Assembly: GCA_046348545.1 (NCBI GenBank)
Contig: JAXMEB010000003.1
Span: 248,001 to 312,000, forward strand
From: JAXMEB01 sp046348545
GTDB lineage: Bacteria; Pseudomonadota; Gammaproteobacteria; Berkiellales; Berkiellaceae
Direction of reading: 5' to 3'
Length of the DNA: 64,000 nt
The notes under the pieces are model-generated. The model worked only from the letters and a program-made list of their open reading frames with translations. It had not been told where the DNA came from and made no database searches. The translations under genes and the position numbers were made by a program. This document shows, one piece after another, positions 43,948 to 51,856 of this stretch (positions are counted from its first letter, which is position 1; each line of letters begins with the position of its first letter).

Positions 43948-46686
43948 CTAGCAAATAGCACAACTTCTATTTTGTTTGTCGTTAGTTTCTTTTTTTGAAG
44001 GAGGTTCCTCAGATATAAACTCTTGATTATCCGAATCTCTATTGCGTTTACCAAGATTTGAAACTCCTTGAGCATGATCAAGTAAAGGAGTCAAAGGTTT
44101 TGGTTTGAATAGATTTGACAGTGTTGTGTAACACAAACTTTTATTATTTGAAAGACATTCAACCTGAAGAGTCTCAAACTGCGTAGAAAAGATATAGTTC
44201 CGAGTGAGGTCTGAATTCAGAACAAAGAAAAACATGAGTAGCTCATTCGCGACTTTGTCTTCTACATTTTCTACTATTTTACGGAATAAATCATATCCTC
44301 TAGAATCAGTCTGAGCAGCCGCCTCAAAAAGCAAGTCAGTTTGTTCGTCGTAGCATCTTTCAAATAGACTTCGCATTGGTTCAGGATTTTGCAAGCAAAT
44401 ATCTCGAAGTTTTTCCATTAGAATATTTCTTGCTTCATCCCTTGATTGATTTTGATGCAGTGCTTGTGCTTGTGCTTGTCGTGCTTCTTGTAATGCGGTG
44501 ATGCGTTGCTTAATAAGATGTAAAGCGTCTACGAGAAATTCGTGTTTGTCGAATAGTCTATAGCAAACTTCAGTTTCTTCCCCTGTGATCCAAAAGCAAT
44601 TCTTTTGGTCAAAACCATCGTTGACAGCATTTTGAAGAACCTGCTCTGAATCGTCTAGAATGAAGAGGTTCTCTTTAACCGCTTGGTATTCTTTAACTAA
44701 AATATCCCTAAGCCCATTTTTGCCTTCTTTTTTGCCTGGGCCGAATGTGTAAGTCTCAATAGGATATCCCAAATCATATTGGGTAATTTGAGTCGGGTTA
44801 TCCGAATTATTAGTACTTAACTTTTCGTTATAAATAGCAGTTCTACCTAGCTTAAAACTATGATTGTTAGCAGGGGCTGCATTGAAAATTTGCTTCCAGA
44901 TGTTAAGTTGATCTTCCCAGTTGTTTGAAGAGTGAGATGTAATGATACAGCCCATTTCAGAAAGTTCTTTTAGAATTTTGAGAATATCTTTACCATAAGG
45001 CAAATACATAAAATACTCGGCATCTTGCTTTAAGATGAGATCATGTTGTTCATCAACTTGATTGATTTCAGAAGTTGGTTTCCATTGACCATCTAAAACG
45101 CCACCGTGGTCAATGCAAATAATAAAAGGACTGTCTTGTGCCTGAGGTGCTTGAGGTGCGGGCATTTCAGTCAGTTTGGGGGTCGTGACAGGCTCTGGGA
45201 TTGCAATAGGTAATTCTTCTAAGAGATTTTTTTCTTCGAATAGATTGAGCTTACCTTTGAAAATATGAGCACAATTAAATTGTAAAATGTTTTTTAGTCT
45301 GTGTTGATAAGATTTAATTTGGGTGTCCAGCATTTCTCGAGCGACCAGTTCCGCTTCTGTTAAGTTTAGGCCCGAAACATTTATAGCGCTTGTTACTTTT
45401 CGAATAAGGCTGTAAACACGAAATACCGTATCTTCTAAAGCGATGATATTTTCAGTTGAGTCTAATTCGGATTTGATTAAATTTTCGATTGATTTAATAT
45501 CTTTTGGAATGTTGCCAATCAATAAGCCCTGATCAAATAACTTTAAATACAGCTGAATGTGAGGGTATGAATCCTTTACTTCGTGTAGCGCAAACTTAAC
45601 TGTGCTTAATATATTCTCTTTATGCCTATCTTTTATAAAGGATGTATTTTTTATGTCCCGCTCGATTTTTATTAATCTCTGTTGATAATCATTTAATGAT
45701 TGAGTTAGGTTTTTTGACTGATTTCCGAAATTATTGTTGAAATTGAGTATTTTTTCGGTAATGCTTCTCAGCGTGATAAGCGTTAATTGAATGTCATCCG
45801 CTAGTGTTTCATCCTGAAGCGCGTATAATGTTTCTTCATTAAGAATGATGTTATGATTCTGAACGATAGCATGTATACATCCGTGCCTACATACTTCAGC
45901 AGAAGTCACGTCGTGATCGCTTAACTCTCTGCCACGAAAAATTAGCACAGTATTTTGAGGGAAAATTGGGATCTGATACGCATCGGAAAGACGAAGTGCT
46001 AATTTTTCTTTTATGGTTTGAACATTGTCAGTGTTGTTGATCGATAACCAAATAGTTTGGCCCGTTAATGTTTTGAAAAGAAGCTGCATTTCCGTTTTTG
46101 GTGATTCAGTACTATGATGTTTAGCATACTGACCCTGCTGAGGTTTAATGTCCGGCAGATGATCTACAATGTAGTTTAAAGACTCTGTGACAATTTCATT
46201 GTTGAGATGATTGTTTTGTTTGAAGGATTGCCTTTTAAGGCGAAATAGAATATCGAGAAAAGATTCATATTGTTGTGAATTCAATATAATACTAAATGTC
46301 CTGATTGATTCAATCAGGAGAGTCTGTTCTATGTCGTGGACATTTAAAGCTTGTAGAGCGTACTCAACGGCAAGGTTAGTGAAAGGTTCATCCATCAAGA
46401 AGTTAACTAAGTGAATCATATCTAGGCAGAGTTTAGGGTCACTTGCGACCGCTGCATTCCATTCATCAGAAAAGATAAATTTAGTTTTATCTTGTAGTTG
46501 GAGATAATGGAGATATTCTTTGAATCCAAAAATAGAGAAGTTTTTATCATATTCAGGTAAGTTGATGACCTGATGATTTTCCCCTTCACGAATTTCAGTC
46601 ATGTCGAACATTGTTAGAAAAAATGGACATTGTGCCAAAACAGCGTCCTGAACTTCAATCGAACCATCAGAGAAAACAATTTTCAT
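43948..46686 (-). CDS. Multidomain effector-like protein: Skp1/BTB-like, ubiquitin-like, HAD-like domains and C-terminal CaaX box
   Basis: This 912-residue protein combines eukaryotic-type modules. Residues 1-120 look like the Skp1/BTB fold (KIVFSDGSIEVQDAVL, then an INLPEYD turn and CLDMIHLVNFLMDEPFTNLA). Residues 200-277 are a ubiquitin-like domain (MQLLFKTLTGQTIWLS, VQTIKEKLA, TVLIFRGRELSD) without a terminal Gly-Gly. Residues 300-490 are helical. Residues 520-700 resemble a HAD hydrolase, with Asp526 in IDHGGVLD, ITSHSS at 582-587 and LDDSE at 677-681, but the second Asp of motif I is replaced by Gly. The C-terminus is SCAIC, a CaaX prenylation box, after a basic stretch. The ATG at 46686 has GAGG nine bases upstream. 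It is probably secreted into a eukaryotic host (inferred). Confidence 0.8.
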   Translation of the reverse strand: MKIVFSDGSIEVQDAVLAQCPFFLTMFDMTEIREGENHQVINLPEYDKNFSIFGFKEYLHYLQLQDKTKFIFSDEWNAAVASDPKLCLDMIHLVNFLMDEPFTNLAVEYALQALNVHDIEQTLLIESIRTFSIILNSQQYESFLDILFRLKRQSFKQNNHLNNEIVTESLNYIVDHLPDIKPQQGQYAKHHSTESPKTEMQLLFKTLTGQTIWLSINNTDNVQTIKEKLALRLSDAYQIPIFPQNTVLIFRGRELSDHDVTSAEVCRHGCIHAIVQNHNIILNEETLYALQDETLADDIQLTLITLRSITEKILNFNNNFGNQSKNLTQSLNDYQQRLIKIERDIKNTSFIKDRHKENILSTVKFALHEVKDSYPHIQLYLKLFDQGLLIGNIPKDIKSIENLIKSELDSTENIIALEDTVFRVYSLIRKVTSAINVSGLNLTEAELVAREMLDTQIKSYQHRLKNILQFNCAHIFKGKLNLFEEKNLLEELPIAIPEPVTTPKLTEMPAPQAPQAQDSPFIICIDHGGVLDGQWKPTSEINQVDEQHDLILKQDAEYFMYLPYGKDILKILKELSEMGCIITSHSSNNWEDQLNIWKQIFNAAPANNHSFKLGRTAIYNEKLSTNNSDNPTQITQYDLGYPIETYTFGPGKKEGKNGLRDILVKEYQAVKENLFILDDSEQVLQNAVNDGFDQKNCFWITGEETEVCYRLFDKHEFLVDALHLIKQRITALQEARQAQAQALHQNQSRDEARNILMEKLRDICLQNPEPMRSLFERCYDEQTDLLFEAAAQTDSRGYDLFRKIVENVEDKVANELLMFFFVLNSDLTRNYIFSTQFETLQVECLSNNKSLCYTTLSNLFKPKPLTPLLDHAQGVSNLGKRNRDSDNQEFISEEPPSKKETNDKQNRSCAIC

Positions 46687-46837
46687 TTCATTTGACCTCA
46701 TTAATATTTATAGCTGAAGGATTGTACCTGACTTAGTTTGAGTTGCAAGAAATATCCGATAAATGGTTCTAAACGTAGTTAAAATTGAAGAATATACACG
46801 CTAGAGTTCTTTGAAGAAAATTGACGCTCACAATTTT

Positions 46838-47395
46838 TTATTTGGTAGATACGCTTTCAAAAGACTTATTTCTATAGCGTTTACTCTCTGCTTCAGCGTC
46901 TAACCAAAGTTTCAAGTCGTGCGGTTGTGGAGGTTTTTGAGGAGTAATTTCCATGAGGTTTAAGACATGTTCTGATGATAAAGGCTTCCCTTGATAGATA
47001 AAAAGCACCTTCAATAGTCCCGTCGCTATGACAGTCTGATTTTGTAAAAAGGTTTGCTCGATATAAATCCATTTTTCATCCCACCAGACGACTTCAGTCT
47101 TGAGATCGAAGTGAGTGAAGGGAGCAAGATCTTTTATAAAATGGATTTTGACGCCCCCTAAAACAGGCTGCCATCGATGCTTAAGAATAGCTTTAAGCAT
47201 CCCCTTTTTTGCCATCAAATGAAAGCGCCCCAAATCCATGATTGTTAGATAACGCCCATTATTCATATGCATGTTAAAATCTAAATCACTCGGCCAGACA
47301 TGCATCCGAAGAATAGAGGGCGTAAGCATATTCAGATCACGCTTCAAAAAAGGCAATTTCAATATTAATAATAATAATCTGAAATATAGATTCAT
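46838..47395 (-). CDS. Hot-dog-fold acyl-CoA thioesterase-like protein
   Basis: The 185-residue protein resembles the 4-hydroxybenzoyl-CoA thioesterase/THEM6 type of hot-dog protein. The key segment is WPSDLDFNMHMNNGRYLTIMDLGR near residue 34, where the Asp-Asn-His-x-Asn pattern marks the active-site turn, and EVVWWDEKWIYIEQTF and a later LLKVLFIYQG strand fit the fold. The N-terminus is hydrophobic and may touch the membrane. The ATG overlaps the stop of the FabH-like gene by four bases, so the two are one operon and may act on the same acyl product. The substrate is unknown. Confidence 0.78.
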   Translation of the reverse strand: MNLYFRLLLLILKLPFLKRDLNMLTPSILRMHVWPSDLDFNMHMNNGRYLTIMDLGRFHLMAKKGMLKAILKHRWQPVLGGVKIHFIKDLAPFTHFDLKTEVVWWDEKWIYIEQTFLQNQTVIATGLLKVLFIYQGKPLSSEHVLNLMEITPQKPPQPHDLKLWLDAEAESKRYRNKSFESVSTK

Positions 47396-48522
47396 ACTTT
47401 TCTAAGAATGATACTGCCAATGGAGTATCCTGCTCCAAAAGAGCAAAGCATGCCCCATTCATTAGATTTAAAATCATCATGGTAATGATGAAATGCTAAA
47501 ATAGAACCCGCTGAGGCTGTGTTAGCATATTCTTCTAGGACATTTGGGGCTTCAAGTTGAGTCGCATCACGTCCCAATATTTTTTTGCTGATAAGTTGAT
47601 TCATATTCAAATTGGCTTGATGCAACCAAAAACGTTTGATGTCGCTCACCTTGAGATAACAGGCGTGCAGATGCTCCAGAATATGTTCAGCCGCCATCGG
47701 TACAACTTCTTTGAAAACTTTCCGACCTTGTTGAGTGAAACGATGATAATCAGGACCGCTGGCACCATTATCAGCACATTCAGAGTAGTTTAAAAATCCA
47801 GAATTGTTTCGAATATTATTGGAAAATTGCGTTTTTAAAAGTGTGGATTCAATCCTGAATTTAGGATTTTGCGCTAAATCATGTCGTTCGATTACGACGG
47901 CGGTGCAAACATCCCCGAAGATAAAATGGCAATCTCTATTTTGAAAATCAAGATGACCACTACAAACCTCAGGATTTACCATTAAAACACGTTTGACCTG
48001 ACCGGTTTGGATATGTTGATAAGCTGTATTTAAACCAAATGTCGCAGAGGAACAAGCCATGCTCATGTCAAATGCATAGCCTTTTGTGCCTAAGGCCTGT
48101 TGTAATTCAATGCTAACTGAAGGATAAGCCCGTTCTAAGTTGGTACAAGCCATGATAATGAGATCGATGTCCTCTGGACGCGCCTGCGCTTTATCGAGCG
48201 CGGCCCATGCTGCATGATAAGCCATCTCACATTGTAAGGACATCTCATCATTTTTGCGCGGCGTTAATTTGGGGCGAAGTCTCGTTGGATCGAGAATGCC
48301 AGCTGCATCAACTAAATAGCGATTTTTAATCCCGGATGCTTTTTCAATAAATTCTGGGCTAGAAGGTTGAAGTGCTTCGAGTGTTTTTGATTCAATCTGG
48401 TTTCGGTGCTGACGATTGAATGCGGAAACATATTCGTTAAAGCTGGCAACTAAAGCCTCATTGCTGACTTTATTTTTCGGAACATAGCACCCTGTTCCCG
48501 ATATAACGGCTTGATATGACAT
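47392..48522 (-). CDS. Beta-ketoacyl-ACP synthase III-like (FabH-like) enzyme
   Basis: This is a thiolase-fold condensing enzyme of 376 residues. The FabH catalytic triad is complete: Cys in DMSMACSSATFGLN, His in WLHQANLNMNQ and Asn in LEEYANTASAGS, followed by the C-terminal glycine turn CSFGAGYSIGS. It is longer than housekeeping FabH (about 320) because of an insert near residues 30-90 (SFNEYVSAFNRQHRNQ onward). That insert is seen in stand-alone KAS III enzymes that make special acyl chains or signals. It is paired with a thioesterase rather than with fabD/fabG, so a role outside core fatty acid synthesis is likely (inferred). Confidence 0.83.
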   Translation of the reverse strand: MSYQAVISGTGCYVPKNKVSNEALVASFNEYVSAFNRQHRNQIESKTLEALQPSSPEFIEKASGIKNRYLVDAAGILDPTRLRPKLTPRKNDEMSLQCEMAYHAAWAALDKAQARPEDIDLIIMACTNLERAYPSVSIELQQALGTKGYAFDMSMACSSATFGLNTAYQHIQTGQVKRVLMVNPEVCSGHLDFQNRDCHFIFGDVCTAVVIERHDLAQNPKFRIESTLLKTQFSNNIRNNSGFLNYSECADNGASGPDYHRFTQQGRKVFKEVVPMAAEHILEHLHACYLKVSDIKRFWLHQANLNMNQLISKKILGRDATQLEAPNVLEEYANTASAGSILAFHHYHDDFKSNEWGMLCSFGAGYSIGSIILRKV

Positions 48523-48706
48523 AGTTATCCATTTTACATATGAGTATAGAAAAATCTAATTGATTGTAGCGGTAACGATGGAAAATAAAAAGCGCACGTC
48601 ATCGAGCGCTATGAGGTTATGTTTCGGTGGTCTATAGGCTTAGCGTTATCAGTGTTATTAGAGCTTGCCCTATGGTTATATTCCATCAGATTTTAGAAGA
48701 ATCTCC

Positions 48707-48733
48707 TATTGTCCAATGGTTCATTGGTCAATA
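48707..48733. repeat. Inverted repeat near the 3' end of the Hpt-like gene
   Basis: TATTGTCCAATG (48707-48718) is an inverted match to CATTGGTCAATA (48722-48733), with one central mismatch and a three-base loop. It lies 14 bases downstream of the - strand gene ending at 48748, in a 225-base gap. It has no T-tract, so it could be a stabilising hairpin or an operator rather than an intrinsic terminator. Confidence 0.55.
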
Positions 48734-48747
48734 GAGCAAGATTGGCG

Positions 48748-49125
48748 CTAGGTCAAAGTTTTTAAATTTGATTTTGAAGTGAGTTCTGCGTAAATCTTGA
48801 GCGCTTCATCCTTAAGTTGTGCGTATGCACGCTTTAGCCTCTCAAATAATTTATCGGTTTGATGAACTTGATACTCTGCAATCCTGAGCTCAATATTAAG
48901 GCATAGATATCCAAATGAAATGGCCCCAATTTCATTACTTTGAGCGCGAAGCTCTCTTAAGACAGTCAGCATTTGTTTTTGGTTATTATGGCGAATTGCG
49001 AATTCAAGCGCTGTGATTTTTTTTTCTGAATCAATGATAAACCACTCAATCAGTTCTTTAATGTCTTTCTGAAATATTCTTTTCAGTTTTAATAATGCGT
49101 CCATGTGTATATAGCTGCAATTCAT
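48748..49125 (-). CDS. Degenerate Hpt-like (histidine phosphotransfer) protein lacking the phosphoacceptor His
   Basis: The 125-residue all-helical protein follows the Hpt pattern. A first helix (LIEWFIIDSEKKITALEFAI) is followed by the phosphorylation helix LRELRAQSNEIGA and then FGYLCLNIELRIAE, in the position of the family's LxxLCxxLE segment. Lined up with the family pattern HxLKGxxxxxGA, the His is Arg57, Lys is Arg60 and Gly is Ala61, so phosphotransfer at the usual site looks impossible. It may act as a pseudo-Hpt that binds a kinase or receiver domain (inferred). It stands alone, divergent from the ankyrin-like gene. Confidence 0.6.
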   Translation of the reverse strand: MNCSYIHMDALLKLKRIFQKDIKELIEWFIIDSEKKITALEFAIRHNNQKQMLTVLRELRAQSNEIGAISFGYLCLNIELRIAEYQVHQTDKLFERLKRAYAQLKDEALKIYAELTSKSNLKTLT

Positions 49126-49212
49126 CTGATTCTATTTATTTTTATGCTCAAACATCTTAGGTGCTTGCATTATAGGGTATATACACCAAAATGCATACAG
49201 GACATAAAGCAG

Positions 49213-49241
49213 TTGTTAAACTAACCAACTTATCTTATAAT
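49213..49241 (+). promoter_or_regulatory. Sigma-70 promoter for the ankyrin-like gene
   Basis: TTGTTA (49213-49218) and a perfect TATAAT (49236-49241) are 17 bases apart. The site lies 36 bases upstream of the ATG at 49277, so the 5' untranslated region would be about 30 bases. Confidence 0.7.
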
Positions 49242-49276
49242 GACTACTTAAGCGCCCTCATTTAGAAAACGCTCTT

Positions 49277-49627
49277 ATGGAAACCGATAAAAGCAAAGAT
49301 GAAGATGTCATCTCTGAACTTGCGAAAAAATTAGATGTACGATATGCAGCTCAAATACCCGAGGGCAATTTTAGTCCTAAGGTTAGAAATTTGAGTGAAC
49401 ATTTAATTTTGGCGGTGACTTGCGGATGGCCAGCTGAAAAGATTAAAGATTTGTTGGCTCAAGGTGCGGATCCTACTTTTTCAAATCGTAAGGGTGTGTC
49501 ACCCTTATCCTTAGCACACTCCAAAAAGATTCATGCAGAAAATGATGAGATTCGCGCAAGATATGAAGTTATCGAAAAAGTCTTAGAGCGCAAATCTGAT
49601 AATCATCCAAAGGTCAAGAAACGTTAA
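49277..49627 (+). CDS. Small ankyrin-repeat-like protein
   Basis: The 116-residue protein contains one recognisable ankyrin-type unit: LILAVTCGWPAEKIKDLLAQGADPTFSNRKG split over residues 44-74, followed by VSPLSLAHSK. The LLxxGADP and SPLxLA elements are the conserved parts. The N- and C-termini are highly charged, and there is no signal or TM segment. A strong promoter precedes it but the ribosome binding site is weak. A single repeat is short for a stable ankyrin domain, so degenerate flanking repeats may complete the fold. Small ankyrin proteins in Legionellales are often host-directed, but that is inference here. Confidence 0.65.
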   Translation: METDKSKDEDVISELAKKLDVRYAAQIPEGNFSPKVRNLSEHLILAVTCGWPAEKIKDLLAQGADPTFSNRKGVSPLSLAHSKKIHAENDEIRARYEVIEKVLERKSDNHPKVKKR

Positions 49628-49678
49628 ACCTACCCCGCCTTCAAAAACTCCGAACTGAGGTTAAACCTAAATATTCTC

Positions 49679-49707
49679 TTGACATACTGATCTCTCTACA
49701 ATAGGCT
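49679..49707 (+). promoter_or_regulatory. Candidate sigma-70 promoter for the J-domain-like gene
   Basis: A perfect TTGACA (49679-49684) is followed after 17 bases by TAGGCT (49702-49707). The gene starts at 49743. The -10 element is weak, so the call is tentative. Confidence 0.45.
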
Positions 49708-49742
49708 CTACGACTTTATGAATCTAATTAACTGATATAAAG

Positions 49743-51716
49743 ATGAGCCTACAAGCGATCCAAACGAGACTCAATAGCCTTCTAATCCCCTTTAAATCTA
49801 GAAATAGGAAAAATCTCTCTGATCGGTCACTTAGAGAGCTGGAAACCAAAATTACCAATGTTTTATACGAAGCAATATATGATCCAACTTCAACCCTAAA
49901 ACCAGGCGCTGTGTTTAAAAAATGGGCCTTATGCTCCCATCCCGACCAGAAAAAGCGCTCGCGTAAGCAAGGAAAGGATGAGATCCCTATTCTTTCCCAT
50001 GATTTAATATCTGAAATTAATAGAATATTTTCTCTTTCTGAGAGCGCTGAGAATGGAAGTATTTTTTTTATTCTTTTAAAAAATGCTTATGATATGGGGT
50101 CTGGCGCAGAAAATACAGGTGCAAAAAATATATCAATTGTTGATAAAATTTTCGTTGATTTAATAGATGCAGGGCTTCACCCTTATGAGTACATGGCAAG
50201 TTGTAGACCCTTTATTTTTTATCGATTTCCTAATACTGACACTTGCTTTGTTGGGGAGCCACTTTATTTATTCTTATATTTCATTAAATTAAGAGTTTTT
50301 GAAGCTGTTCAAAATAATGAGTATAACGATGATATTAGAAACAATATTATCAATGAATTTAAAAAATCTCAATTAATTGGACCTCTAAAAAGATTGTTTG
50401 GCGAAGCAATTTTTCCGGCAACCTGGTTGAATCCAAGTCAACCACCTTCGATTGAAATCTTTTCATTAGGTGATGGTATCATTAAATATCACCTTCATGT
50501 TCTTAATTGTGAAATTAACAAGGAGAGTACTAATCAAGAACGTAATCAATCAAAAGCGTATTTCTCACTTTGGCAGTCAATTTACGCTGATCCAAGACAC
50601 TTCAATAATTTTGGTATGAGTATTTTTGATAGAATTGAAAAATTTTCAAATTCTGAGTACCAATACGAACAATACCAAAAACTAATGTCTCTATTTTCAT
50701 TTAATGAATCAGGAGTTGCCTACCGAAAAAGATTAAATTTTTCTGAATATCAAATTAAATCCCTAAGTTTTAAATTAGGGCAGGACTCATGGTTGAGGCA
50801 AGCAACCAGTTGGATCTATAGGCATGGGCCAGAAGTAGCGATTCCTAAACCAGGAAGTCAAACCGGTGTTTATCCTGCAGCTTATGCTTCCAAACAGGGT
50901 GAGACATTATGGGACAATATTTATAGACATCCTCAAACCATTGGAGTTCAGCGCTTCCCTCAATGGTTAGCTGCATTGATCTATGGTTTGCCAATTGTAT
51001 CTTTTTTAGGAAGCGCATTGTTTTGGATGCTTCATTACGAAATCTATAATGTAGCGCCGTCTAATCTTTTTGTGACCTATGTCACCGAATTAGGCCTGGC
51101 TATTTTTTTTGGTATCGCAATCATTCAATTCACTCATGGATTGGCACAAGCAGGGTTAGATACCCTTGCTGAATTTAATGAAACTAAAGAGCTTATCAAG
51201 CCTTCTTTTGGACCTGATAGATTGAGAAATTATTATTTGAAGGTCATATTTCCCTTTTTAAATGTTTTACAATCTTCGGTAGACGAGGGGGCCTCTTATA
51301 AACTTTTATTGAAGGGGCTTTATCCTGTAAGAGTATTACTAGGTGCGGTATTCGCGATTATAGCAACCATTAGCTCTTTAGCAGAATCAATTATTACAAA
51401 TGCATTCAAGTATTGTCTCCTTGGATATTTTACAATACCCAATTTGTGGTTTGATGGACCAGATTATTTCAAAGCACTTCGCGAGTTACCAGGTAAAGCA
51501 TATGGAGTGATGAGAGGTATTTTTAATAAAAATGTAGACTCTGAGTATGTAACTGAGCAAAATGAAAAACCTGATTTGAGATGCGGGATGCTTGAAGAAA
51601 ATCCGAGTTTTTTTACGCAATATTCTCCAAAGGATACCTCGATTGTGCACCCCTTGGTTTTGAACTTCGAACGGACGAGCCCGATGGACAAGCAAACCCC
51701 GAAAATTCAGCCGTGA
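49743..51716 (+). CDS. Hypothetical membrane protein with a J-domain-like N-terminus
   Basis: The 657-residue protein is not a family I know. Near the N-terminus, AVFKKWALCSHPDQKKRS (HPD at 66-68) followed about 45 residues later by FFILLKNAYDM looks like helices II and III of a DnaJ J-domain with an expanded loop. The middle 300 residues are soluble and AT-rich in codon use. Three TM segments lie near 408-432, 442-466 and 527-550. The last roughly 17 codons and the TGA are inside a copy of the window's repeat, so the original C-terminus may have been replaced. A secreted host-directed role is possible but unproven. Confidence 0.6.
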   Translation: MSLQAIQTRLNSLLIPFKSRNRKNLSDRSLRELETKITNVLYEAIYDPTSTLKPGAVFKKWALCSHPDQKKRSRKQGKDEIPILSHDLISEINRIFSLSESAENGSIFFILLKNAYDMGSGAENTGAKNISIVDKIFVDLIDAGLHPYEYMASCRPFIFYRFPNTDTCFVGEPLYLFLYFIKLRVFEAVQNNEYNDDIRNNIINEFKKSQLIGPLKRLFGEAIFPATWLNPSQPPSIEIFSLGDGIIKYHLHVLNCEINKESTNQERNQSKAYFSLWQSIYADPRHFNNFGMSIFDRIEKFSNSEYQYEQYQKLMSLFSFNESGVAYRKRLNFSEYQIKSLSFKLGQDSWLRQATSWIYRHGPEVAIPKPGSQTGVYPAAYASKQGETLWDNIYRHPQTIGVQRFPQWLAALIYGLPIVSFLGSALFWMLHYEIYNVAPSNLFVTYVTELGLAIFFGIAIIQFTHGLAQAGLDTLAEFNETKELIKPSFGPDRLRNYYLKVIFPFLNVLQSSVDEGASYKLLLKGLYPVRVLLGAVFAIIATISSLAESIITNAFKYCLLGYFTIPNLWFDGPDYFKALRELPGKAYGVMRGIFNKNVDSEYVTEQNEKPDLRCGMLEENPSFFTQYSPKDTSIVHPLVLNFERTSPMDKQTPKIQP

Positions 51717-51725
51717 AGGGTATAT
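51665..51725 (-). repeat. MITE-like repeat, partial copy 3a fused to the end of a gene
   Basis: This segment reads, on the - strand, as ATATACCCTTCACGGCTGAA and then TTTTCGGGGTTTGCTTGTCC, matching the left end of copies 1 and 2. No matching outer end is visible on the other side, so it is a truncated copy. It forms the last codons and the stop of the J-domain-like gene and abuts copy 3b through a shared GGGTATATACCC palindrome. Confidence 0.65.
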
Positions 51726-51851
51726 ACCCACAACAGATGATTTTTCGGGTAGGCGCCGAGCGTTCGAGACGCAGGAGTGTACACAAAGTACATGACTGCG
51801 GTGAGAATCGCGAAGGCAACAACCCCGAAAATTCAGGTGTGAAGGGTATAT
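51722..51851 (-). repeat. MITE-like repeat, copy 3b (130 bp)
   Basis: Read on the - strand, this is a shorter relative of copy 1. Its ends are ATATACCCTTCACACCTGAA and CTGTTGTGGGTATAT, and it shares the interior GCCTTCGCGATTCTC, GCAGTCATGTACTT and GGCGCCTACCCG segments. It fills the gap between the J-domain-like gene and the convergent membrane protein gene, whose stop starts at 51857. Confidence 0.75.
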
Positions 51852-51856
51852 GATGA

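Noticed and set aside
48523..48747. Small RNA gene in the gap between the FabH-like and Hpt-like genes
   Set aside because: Only an inverted repeat without a T-tract is visible, with no linked promoter that would define an RNA gene.
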